Source of the DNA: an uncultured Lactobacillus sp.
GTDB lineage: Bacteria; Bacillota; Bacilli; Lactobacillales; Lactobacillaceae
DNA: 29,678 bases
Assembly (NCBI GenBank): GCA_945281075.1
Contig: CALYQE010000003.1
Span: forward strand, 1 to 29,678
Direction: 5' to 3'
In this document: piece by piece, positions 1-8,019 of the stretch
Numbering within the stretch: the stretch's first letter is position 1
Layout of the letters: the number at the start of each line of letters is the position of its first letter
Made by a program: the position numbers and the translations under genes
The notes under the pieces: model-generated
The model's database searches: none
What the model was told of the DNA's origin: nothing
Seen by the model: only the letters and a program-made list of their open reading frames with translations

Positions 1-2051
1 CGCTTTAGCATGACGTAATTTTGCATGGTTAAACTCAAAATTACTAGCGGAAATTCCGAGCCTTGTGCCTTATGGATCGTAATGGCATATGCCCGCGTTA
101 GATCAAATAAGTCCTTCTTGTTGAAATTTATTTCCCGCCCGTCAAAATCAGCCGTCATCGTTTTTTGCGGATTTTTTTCATCAATTGCTAAAATCTTGCC
201 AATTTGCCCATTATAAATATCTTTTTCAGGGTTATTTTGTAATTGTAAAACCCGATCGCCAATGCGAAAAACTTCATCATGAGCTTCCAGAACCTTGCTG
301 TTGGCTTTGGCGGGATTCATAATTTCTTGCAATACATTATTTAGATTGTTTACGCCACCGTCTCCTTGATACATGGCACCTAAAATCTGAATATTGTCTT
401 GATCAAAGCCGCGTGCCAATGCTCGTTCAACAATCTGGCTAACCACATGATCCACTTCATGCGGCGGACAGGAAATAAAGGAGTAATTCTTGGTTTTTTG
501 AAACAAAGCCTGCTGGTCCCGACCCTCGTTGATTTCGTGAGCTAAGGTAATAATACTGGAATCATCACCCTGCCGATGGATCTGCTTTAAAACAGTAGTG
601 GGGAAAGCATTGGCCTTAATCAAATCGCTAAAGACATTGCCGGCACCAACTGAAGGCAATTGGTCCTTGTCCCCTACAAAAACGATATGCTTGGTATCCT
701 CAATGCTGGCAATAAGCTGTTTGAACAAAAACATATCAACCATTGACATCTCATCTACAATGAGGATTTCCCCGTTTAATTCGTTTAAATCAGTAGCATC
801 ACTTTCGCCAATTCCTAGTCCTAACATCCGGTGAATTGTTTTGGCGGTAATTCCCGTAATTTCTTCCATGCGTTTCGCTGCACGACCAGTTGGAGCGGCC
901 AATAAAAATGGCGGATCGCTGCTGTACAAAGCCGAAGCTGGTATCTCGGCTAATTCACGCAAGACCAGTAAAATTCCGTTGATAATCGTTGTCTTACCGG
1001 TTCCTGGGCCACCAGTTAGAATTGAAATTGGGTTAGTTAGAGCATTGCTAATTGCTAACTTTTGCGTTTGATCATATTTAATTTTCAATTGTGTTTCAGC
1101 CTTAGCAATCGCAATCTGAATTGCCTGTTCATCGTAATGATCGACTTCCTGGCGCCGATTAACAATCTGTTTCATCGTTAGCGCAATTTCGTTTTCGGTT
1201 TCAAAAATATTTTGCAGCGCTGCTTCATCACCAGTAACTACAATTTTGCCTTGATGCTGCAATTGGTTGACGCAGGTTGCGACTGGATCAAATTGTTCAA
1301 GCTGCAGCAGTTTGCCTGCTTCAGTTAACAGCGTGGTTAAGTTCACCAAGGTGTTGCCTTGATTAGACAATTGATCAGTTAATACCTGAAAAATCGCACC
1401 GTTAATGCGGCGGGAGTCATCAGGCGCAATTTGCAGCTGCTGACCGATTCGATCAGCGCTTTTAAAAGCATAACCTCTGACTTCAGCAATCGACTCATAC
1501 GGATCAAGCTCTAGCTTAGCTAAAGTTTCCCCTTGATATAGTTGATACAAACGATTTGCTACATTTTTGTTTAAGCCAAATTGTGCCAGTTTCAAAACAA
1601 TTTCAGAATATGAATCCATTGACTTGACACCATTTAGCAAACTGTCTTTTTGCTTTTTGGTCAGGGGCAAAGTCGCAATTTTAGCGGGATTTTCTTTTAA
1701 AATGCTCAGTGCATCAGTTCCTAGAGCGGAAATGACCGCGTCAGCAGTTTTCTTGCCAATACCGGGAAACTTAGCCGAACTTAAATAACGCGTCAGGCTA
1801 CCCTTTTCATGTGGTACCGACTGCTGATATTGGTCGCAATGAAACTGCAAACCAAACTTATTATGCACGACTAGTTTACCTTCAAACAGGTAAGTTCCAC
1901 CCTCTTGAATATCGCCAAAACTACCCGTGACTTTAATTTCTTCTCGGTCATAATCCTCAAGTTTTCCGACAATTGTGACATCGAGAATTTTAAAGAGGTC
2001 TTGTTCATTTTCAAAAACTATGCGATTAACTTTTCCATGAAATTTAGTCAT
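1..2051 (-). CDS. recD2: RecD2-type ATP-dependent DNA helicase, C-terminal end cut by the window
   Basis: Superfamily 1B 5'-3' DNA helicase of the RecD2/YrrC type, which works without RecBC in Firmicutes and is linked to DNA damage tolerance and replication. About 683 residues are visible; the family is usually near 800, so roughly 100 C-terminal residues lie beyond base 1. The N-terminal half carries helix-hairpin-helix-like sequence (FPGIGKKTADA). Walker A is GGPGTGKTT with the Lys at residue 353; the DEXX box is VDEMSMVD near residue 430, followed by GDKDQLPSVGAG. Near the visible end, YAITIHKAQGSEF is the helicase motif before the final VTRA segment, which is out of view. The ATG at 2051 lies inside the end of the TPR gene (8-base overlap), implying translational coupling. 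The assignment is firm; only the end is missing. Confidence 0.95.
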   Translation of the reverse strand, partial: MTKFHGKVNRIVFENEQDLFKILDVTIVGKLEDYDREEIKVTGSFGDIQEGGTYLFEGKLVVHNKFGLQFHCDQYQQSVPHEKGSLTRYLSSAKFPGIGKKTADAVISALGTDALSILKENPAKIATLPLTKKQKDSLLNGVKSMDSYSEIVLKLAQFGLNKNVANRLYQLYQGETLAKLELDPYESIAEVRGYAFKSADRIGQQLQIAPDDSRRINGAIFQVLTDQLSNQGNTLVNLTTLLTEAGKLLQLEQFDPVATCVNQLQHQGKIVVTGDEAALQNIFETENEIALTMKQIVNRRQEVDHYDEQAIQIAIAKAETQLKIKYDQTQKLAISNALTNPISILTGGPGTGKTTIINGILLVLRELAEIPASALYSSDPPFLLAAPTGRAAKRMEEITGITAKTIHRMLGLGIGESDATDLNELNGEILIVDEMSMVDMFLFKQLIASIEDTKHIVFVGDKDQLPSVGAGNVFSDLIKANAFPTTVLKQIHRQGDDSSIITLAHEINEGRDQQALFQKTKNYSFISCPPHEVDHVVSQIVERALARGFDQDNIQILGAMYQGDGGVNNLNNVLQEIMNPAKANSKVLEAHDEVFRIGDRVLQLQNNPEKDIYNGQIGKILAIDEKNPQKTMTADFDGREINFNKKDLFDLTRAYAITIHKAQGSEFPLVILSLTMQNYVMLK

Positions 2052-2679
2052 TGCTCTTTCCCGCATCATTAACCATTTTTAAAATTGCATTATACTGCTC
2101 TTGAGCCTGCTCAAAAAATTTGGGATCTTGCTGCTTTGCCTGGGCAAGATATTTTTCAGCCTGTTGGCGATCTTCACTAAACAGAGTGATTCCCAACATA
2201 AAATTAACCTTAGCACTTCTTTTTTCAGGACCAATTGCCGCAAAATTTGCTTTAGCCTCCTTCAAATCACCAAGGCTTAGCCAAATATCGCCCAATAATT
2301 CTTTAACCCGATCATCTACGTTTTTAATGGTTAAAGCATGCGCAAGTGCCTTTTGCGGTTGCCCCATTTTTAAGAAAATCAGTGCTTTTTGGTATAAAAT
2401 CAAATCGTCATTGGGTAACTTGTCAAGCAAGTCTAATGCCTGCGCAAAATCGCCCTGTAGATAAAGACTTACCGCCAAATCATAATCTAAAGCCTGCGGT
2501 TTTTTTACCAAATTTTTTGCCTGCTCCAGCAACTGGGTAGCTTGATCAAAGCTGCCTTGCTCAACCAGACATGTTGCTAGTTGAAGATAATTTTCGGCTT
2601 TCGTTGGTTCCTGATCAATTTTTTTGATCAATTCGTGTATTGCTTGTTCAGCTGCTGTTTGTTTTTCCTGATCTGTCAT
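2044..2679 (-). CDS. TPR-repeat protein (YrrB-like position)
   Basis: Soluble protein of 211 residues built almost entirely from tetratricopeptide-type helical pairs. Segments such as AENYLQLATCLVEQGSFDQA, PQALDYDLAVSLYLQGDFAQ and VNFMLGITLFSEDRQQAEKY show the Ala/Leu/Tyr/Gly spacing of TPRs. There is no signal peptide and no enzymatic motif, so the likely role is a protein-protein scaffold, partner unknown. Its ATG overlaps the stop of the upstream phosphatase by 4 bases, and its own end overlaps recD2 by 8, so the three genes form one operon. In Bacillus subtilis a TPR gene (yrrB) also sits between mnmA and recD2, so the placement is an old one; what it does there is not established. Confidence 0.85.
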   Translation of the reverse strand: MTDQEKQTAAEQAIHELIKKIDQEPTKAENYLQLATCLVEQGSFDQATQLLEQAKNLVKKPQALDYDLAVSLYLQGDFAQALDLLDKLPNDDLILYQKALIFLKMGQPQKALAHALTIKNVDDRVKELLGDIWLSLGDLKEAKANFAAIGPEKRSAKVNFMLGITLFSEDRQQAEKYLAQAKQQDPKFFEQAQEQYNAILKMVNDAGKSND

Positions 2680-3335
2680 AGTGAATCTGTTCCCGAAAGT
2701 TTTCTGCCCAAAAAGCTGGTCTTATTCCAAGTAATTAACTGAAAAGTTTCGCCTGCATCATTTGTTTCCAAAATACTAAGACTGGTGTTACTTAGAGCAC
2801 CATTGTGTCTGATATCATTTAAGGGATAATTCAATAAGCCGCCCATAATCGCACCTAAAGCCGCACCATGACTAACCGCAAGTACTTTGTCTGTTTGCCT
2901 TGGATATTTTTGGGCAACATCATGAGCAAAACTTTTGCCCCGCTTGATTACTTCAGGATAAGTTTCCCCAGCGATGCTTTTGCCATCATATTTTTCCGGA
3001 TGATTCCAAATATCATCTACTTGCTGAGGATATTGTGCGGTTGCTTCGGCAAATTCAAGTCCTTCCATGGCACCCAGATCAAACTCGCGCAAGCGTTCAT
3101 CTTGATTAATCGGTAAATTAGTTGCCATCGTCTTCTTTAAACCACTTGCCGTTTGGTAGGCGCGATTCAAAGGACTGGTATAGATAGCAGCAAAGTTTGT
3201 GTTCTTGAGATATTGGCCAAGCTTGTGAATATCACGAATGCTTTCTGGTAGAAGCGGTGAATCACCATGTGCGCCTTGAAATCTTTTTTCTAAATTCCAC
3301 TCTGTTTTGCCGTGCCGGATAAAATAAATTTGCAT
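2676..3335 (-). CDS. Histidine phosphatase family protein (phosphoglycerate mutase-like)
   Basis: Cytosolic phosphohydrolase of the histidine phosphatase (RHG) superfamily, 219 residues. The catalytic signature FIRHGKTEWN is at residues 6-14 with the phospho-accepting His8. Arg58 in SPLNRAYQTA, the acidic REFDLGAMEG segment near residue 84-92 and the second His156 in AVSHGAALG complete the active site. Such proteins in lactobacilli are often named phosphoglycerate mutase, but lone RHG proteins of this size are usually broad phosphatases, so the substrate is open. The SD site AGGAG lies about 15 bases before the ATG, which is unusually far; no better in-frame start is visible. It is the first gene of an operon with the TPR gene and recD2. 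Confidence 0.88.
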   Translation of the reverse strand: MQIYFIRHGKTEWNLEKRFQGAHGDSPLLPESIRDIHKLGQYLKNTNFAAIYTSPLNRAYQTASGLKKTMATNLPINQDERLREFDLGAMEGLEFAEATAQYPQQVDDIWNHPEKYDGKSIAGETYPEVIKRGKSFAHDVAQKYPRQTDKVLAVSHGAALGAIMGGLLNYPLNDIRHNGALSNTSLSILETNDAGETFQLITWNKTSFLGRKLSGTDSL

Positions 3336-3437
3336 AAGTACTCGATCAATCTCCTATTGAAGTTACCTTTCTAGTTTATCATTTAATCAGCCGCAGTGAA
3401 AAAGATAATCAAGGAAGCACCGCTTAACTGGGGCAAT

Positions 3438-3463
3438 AAAAAAAGTGCGCACCCGCACTTTTT
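3438..3463 (-). terminator. Rho-independent terminator after mnmA
   Basis: A 9-bp stem (3441-3449 with 3454-3462) with a 4-base loop lies 11 bases past the mnmA stop. Read on the minus strand it ends in seven T residues (3438-3444). It separates the ileS-to-mnmA block from the phosphatase-TPR-recD2 operon. The opposite strand also has a T run, so it could act both ways, but no plus-strand gene is nearby. Confidence 0.85.
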
Positions 3464-3473
3464 CTTGTTCAAA

Positions 3474-4942
<1,469 letters not shown>

Positions 4943-4963
4943 AATTTCACCTCTTGCTTACAA

Positions 4964-4992
4964 ATAATAAGTTAAATCGAACTAAAAAGCAA
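4964..4992 (-). promoter_or_regulatory. Candidate sigma-A promoter for DUF1831-mnmA
   Basis: On the minus strand a -35 box TTGCTT (4987-4992) is followed after exactly 17 bases by TATTAT (4964-4969). The site is in the 62-base gap after the cysteine desulfurase. It would give DUF1831 and mnmA a supply independent of the T-box upstream of ileS. This is a match by eye in AT-rich DNA only. Confidence 0.4.
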
Positions 4993-5004
4993 CTGCTTTC
5001 CTTT

Positions 5005-6150
5005 TTATTGCAATTTGCTGGCAATTTTAGCCAGCTGCTTTGCGAACTTTTTGACTTCATCTTCAGTGGTATAGCGCCCAAAGGAAATTCTAATTGATTC
5101 AGTTACCCGTGGTGATTCAGCGCCAAAACAAGCCTTCAATACGTGTGAGGGTTCAAGCGAGCCGGCGGTACAGGCGGAACCGCCTGAAACAGCAAAACCG
5201 GCTAGATCAAGATTAGTTTGCAAAACAATAGTCGAAATACCATTAAGACGGAGATTCAGCACGTGATGCGAAAATTGCTCATCAAAGCCGCCATTAATCT
5301 CATACTTTATCTTGGCTTGCTCGAGCTCATTTAAGATTAATTCTTGAAAGTGATGATATTTGCTTTGCAGCTGCATTTTGTCAACTGCCGCAATTTCACT
5401 GACTGCCTCACCAAAACCCGCAATTGCCGGAACGTTTTCCGTGCCGGCACGCCTTTTGGTTTCCTGTTCTCCACCCAAAATTAAAGGCGGCAATTTAGCT
5501 TTTTTATTTTCATACAAAAAACCCAGAAACTTTGGCCCATTAATCTTATGTGCGGAAGACGATAAGAAATCAATCTGCATTTTTTGCACATCAAGCTCAA
5601 TATTGCCCAGGCCTTGAACCGCATCAACGTGAAAATAGGCATTGCTTCCGGCTACCACTTCACCAATTGCCTCAAGCGGATTGATTGTGCCAATCTCATT
5701 GTTAACGGCCATGATCGAAACTAAAATTGTTTCAGGAGTTAAATTAGCCTTTAAATCAGCTAACGAGATCCGGCCGTTTTGATCAACATCAAGGTAAATG
5801 ACCTCGTAACCTTCACGCTCTAGCTGCTTCATCGGCTCCAAAACCGAAGGGTGCTCAATCTTAGTCGTAATAATCCGTTTGCCGATACTGCGCCGACTAT
5901 GAGCGACGCCAAAAATAGCAGTATTATTGCTTTCCGAACCACCGGAGGTAAAAACAATTTCATTGTCTTCAGCATTAATTACGTTCGCAATCTTAGTCCG
6001 CGCCTGGTCAATTGCATGTCTGGCCGTTCGACCAATTTCATAGGTACTTGATGCATTACCAAAATCAGTTGTCATCTCATTGGTAATGACGTCAATCACT
6101 TTTGGAGACATCGGCGTCGTCGCCGCATTATCCAAATATATTTGCTCCAT
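5005..6150 (-). CDS. Cysteine desulfurase (NifS/IscS class)
   Basis: PLP enzyme that takes sulfur from L-cysteine as a protein-bound persulfide and passes it to acceptors; here MnmA is the obvious one. Length 381 residues. It has YLDNAATTPMS at the N-terminus, His100 stacking on PLP (TTKIEHPSVLE), Asp176 and Gln179 in HVDAVQG, the PLP lysine Lys202 (SAHKINGPKFLGF) and the catalytic Cys327 in the loop SGGSACTAGSLEPSHVL. The gene starts 4 bases after mtnN with only a weak SD (GAAG type), so coupling to mtnN translation is likely. It is most like B. subtilis YrvO, the tRNA-dedicated desulfurase next to trmU, rather than the Suf system. Confidence 0.95.
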   Translation of the reverse strand: MEQIYLDNAATTPMSPKVIDVITNEMTTDFGNASSTYEIGRTARHAIDQARTKIANVINAEDNEIVFTSGGSESNNTAIFGVAHSRRSIGKRIITTKIEHPSVLEPMKQLEREGYEVIYLDVDQNGRISLADLKANLTPETILVSIMAVNNEIGTINPLEAIGEVVAGSNAYFHVDAVQGLGNIELDVQKMQIDFLSSSAHKINGPKFLGFLYENKKAKLPPLILGGEQETKRRAGTENVPAIAGFGEAVSEIAAVDKMQLQSKYHHFQELILNELEQAKIKYEINGGFDEQFSHHVLNLRLNGISTIVLQTNLDLAGFAVSGGSACTAGSLEPSHVLKACFGAESPRVTESIRISFGRYTTEDEVKKFAKQLAKIASKLQ

Positions 6151-6154
6151 GATC

Positions 6155-6850
6155 TTACTTCATCTTCTCTAAATATGTACAAATTAGTTTAGCTGCTTTT
6201 GCCCCAACTTTTTGAACAAATTGATCAAAATCTTCATTAGCATCTTCGTCACCATTATCAGAAATGGCACGCAGCGCGACCAGTGGCTTTTGAAAATGTT
6301 CGGCTACTTGAGCAAAGGCTGCCCCTTCCATTTCAACGCCTAAAGCACTAGCAAAATTTGCTTTAATGGCGGTCTTTTGTTCCTGTGAGCCGATAAAAGA
6401 ATCCCCCGTAACAATTAAGCCTTCAAGATACGGTACACCTTGTTTATTTAAAAAGGCAGCAAATTGCTTTTTTTGTGGCGATTCTAAGTTGAAAACTGCC
6501 GGTTCACCCGGAATTTGACCTTCAACATAATTACCAGCAAGAGTATTATGTGCGTCATGATAAGCAAATGAATCTGCTAAAACTAGATCTTCCTGATGAA
6601 CATCCGGTTGCAGAGAGCCGGCTGAACCAGTCATCAAGATTAAATCAATATCAACATTACTCAATAAGCTGGCCAAATTCATGGCCGCTTGTACTTTTCC
6701 AATTCCACTCAAGCCAAGGTAAACGTCATTACCATTAACGCAAAAATGCTCGAATAACGTAGATCCGAACATTTTTTTACTACCTGAGTGAAAATACTGA
6801 CGATAATATTTAGCCTCAATTTCCATTGGGACAATAATTGCTATCTTCAT
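6155..6850 (-). CDS. mtnN: 5'-methylthioadenosine/S-adenosylhomocysteine nucleosidase
   Basis: Splits the adenine off methylthioadenosine and S-adenosylhomocysteine, clearing inhibitory by-products of SAM use and feeding the methionine and LuxS pathways. Length 231 residues from the chosen start. The N-terminal MKIAIIVPMEIEAK places the catalytic Glu12; GVEMEGAAFAQVA holds the ribose-binding Glu173/Glu175; RAISDNGDED holds catalytic Asp198. The open frame runs 12 codons further upstream to 6886, but the ATG at 6850 has a clear SD (GAGGTAA, 6855-6861) and matches the family's N-terminus. SAM-dependent RsmH is encoded in the cluster upstream, but no direct link is implied. Confidence 0.95.
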   Translation of the reverse strand: MKIAIIVPMEIEAKYYRQYFHSGSKKMFGSTLFEHFCVNGNDVYLGLSGIGKVQAAMNLASLLSNVDIDLILMTGSAGSLQPDVHQEDLVLADSFAYHDAHNTLAGNYVEGQIPGEPAVFNLESPQKKQFAAFLNKQGVPYLEGLIVTGDSFIGSQEQKTAIKANFASALGVEMEGAAFAQVAEHFQKPLVALRAISDNGDEDANEDFDQFVQKVGAKAAKLICTYLEKMK

Positions 6851-6866
6851 TATTTTACCTCGATGT

Positions 6867-7232
6867 TTACAAATGGAATAATGCAAACAAAACTAATCCG
6901 ATTAAAATGATTAAAATGATAATAGCGGTATTCAACTTTCTTTTCAGCCGAAGACCTTTTTGCTCACTCGAAAGCTGCTGCTCGGTTTTTGCCCCGCGAT
7001 CAGCTTGCTCTTTTGCTTTGCGCAGCTTAAAACCACGCACATGTTCACGCCTTTGTTCTTCTCTAGGCGATTGCACGCTTGAATTATTTTCACTTTGATC
7101 ACGAGTAAAGTCTGGATTAACATCGACTCCGTCATTATCGTCACTTTCAAAAGCGGCTTTAATCGAATTTATTAATCCATTATTCTTCTTATGCTTAATT
7201 TTCCGTTGATAATCGGAGCGCTTTTCAGTCAT
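6867..7232 (-). CDS. Small tail-anchored membrane protein, unknown function
   Basis: Protein of 121 residues with a long, highly charged, probably disordered N-terminal region (many Lys, Arg, Glu, Asp, Asn) and one hydrophobic segment at the very end (about residues 101-121, NTAIIILIILIGLVLFALFHL). This predicts a tail-anchored protein facing the cytosol. I recognise no family. The open frame begins 7 codons earlier, but the ATG at 7232 follows an AAAGGA site by 5 bases and lies one base after the NUDIX stop, so it is preferred. It sits 16 bases before mtnN in the ileS operon. A heterologous start at 7150 in another frame is a shadow. Confidence 0.75.
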   Translation of the reverse strand: MTEKRSDYQRKIKHKKNNGLINSIKAAFESDDNDGVDVNPDFTRDQSENNSSVQSPREEQRREHVRGFKLRKAKEQADRGAKTEQQLSSEQKGLRLKRKLNTAIIILIILIGLVLFALFHL

Positions 7233-7233
7233 G

Positions 7234-7797
7234 TTAATCCTTTGCGTTTGCACCTGTTAAAAGCATGTTTTCCCACACACTCATCGCGTACAACGTCTTT
7301 GCATCCACAATTTTGCCTTCTGCCGAAAGTCGTTTCAATTCTTCCAAACTGAACCAGTGACTAGTTAAAAATTCGTCTGCATCAAGCGGATCTTTGTCCG
7401 TTAACTTAGTCAGAGTATCACAATAAAATAAATATAACTTTTCATTGGTAAAACCCGGTGAAGAATAAAATTCGGTGATTTTTTCCCAATAATCGGCGTG
7501 ATAGCCGCCTTCTTCGTTTAACTCTCGCTTCATTGCATCCAAGGGACTCGCATCGGTTTCATCAATCAAGCCAGCTGGAATCTCTAAAGTTAATTCTTTA
7601 ATCGGTTCACGCCATTGCTCAACCAGTAGCATTTCCTGCTTGTCATTGACAGCAATTGCTGCTGCTGCAGGTTGGTGTTTGACCACTTCCCTTGAAGCAG
7701 TTTCACCATTGGGCAATTTAATTGTTCGTACAGAGAGGTCAACAATTCGCCCCGAAAAAATCTGTTTTGAAGAAATTTCAGTTTCTCTTAAATCCAT
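7234..7797 (-). CDS. NUDIX hydrolase, ADP-ribose pyrophosphatase type
   Basis: Cytosolic hydrolase of nucleoside diphosphate linked compounds, most like ADP-ribose pyrophosphatases (NudF group). Length 187 residues. The N-terminal beta-strand domain (VRTIKLPNGETASREVVKH) and the LVEQWREPIKELTLEIPAG stretch are typical of that group. The Nudix box occupies about residues 76-99. It is slightly off consensus: 14 rather than 13 residues separate the first Gly from the Arg-Glu, and EEGG replaces EETG. The metal-binding REL.EE glutamates are intact, so activity is expected. It starts 1 base before the stop of the cold-shock-like gene, with an AGGAAAG SD inside that gene. Confidence 0.9.
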   Translation of the reverse strand: MDLRETEISSKQIFSGRIVDLSVRTIKLPNGETASREVVKHQPAAAAIAVNDKQEMLLVEQWREPIKELTLEIPAGLIDETDASPLDAMKRELNEEGGYHADYWEKITEFYSSPGFTNEKLYLFYCDTLTKLTDKDPLDADEFLTSHWFSLEELKRLSAEGKIVDAKTLYAMSVWENMLLTGANAKD

Positions 7798-8019
7798 TTA
7801 TTCACTTTCCTGTAAATCGGCTAAATACACATTAACGCATTGTAAACCATTTTTTCCTTGCGCAAGTTGGTATCTAACCTTTTGTCCAACTTGAAGACGG
7901 CGATAGCCTTCTTCTTTAATCGCAGTATAAAAGACAAAATACGATTTATGATTTTCGCTATCCTCAATAAAACCAAAACTGCTGTTTTGATCAAATTGTT
8001 TTACTGTTCCTAAACGCAT
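7798..8019 (-). CDS. Divergent cold-shock-domain (CspA-like) protein
   Basis: Single OB-fold protein of 73 residues with cold-shock-domain layout: GTVKQFDQ.SSFGFIED at the start, then YFVFYTAI and a last strand KVRYQLAQGKNGLQCVNVYL. It keeps the aromatic FGFI core of RNP1. However, the usual KWF is KQF, the Lys-Gly before FGFI is Ser-Ser, and the RNP2 His is Tyr. Nucleic-acid binding is therefore plausible but altered compared with CspA. The ATG shares a base with the ileS stop (TAATG), so it is translated by coupling to ileS rather than from a long cold-responsive leader. It is probably not a cold-shock gene in the usual sense. Confidence 0.82.
   Translation of the reverse strand: MRLGTVKQFDQNSSFGFIEDSENHKSYFVFYTAIKEEGYRRLQVGQKVRYQLAQGKNGLQCVNVYLADLQESE

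Noticed and set aside
3370-3420. Promoter ahead of the histidine phosphatase operon (TTGATT with TGATTA or TGATAA)
   Set aside because: Several overlapping weak matches exist and none has both a good -35 and a good -10 at 16-18 bases; a promoter must be there because a terminator precedes it, but I cannot place it.
4980-5004. AAAGCA-GT-TGCTTT hairpin after the cysteine desulfurase as a terminator
   Set aside because: The 2-base loop is too tight and the stem is short and AT-rich; the same bases fit a -35 box better.
6851-6886. Longer mtnN with 12 extra N-terminal residues
   Set aside because: The extension lacks an SD, overlaps the end of the upstream gene, and is not seen in the MTA/SAH nucleosidase family, which begins at the MKIAII segment.
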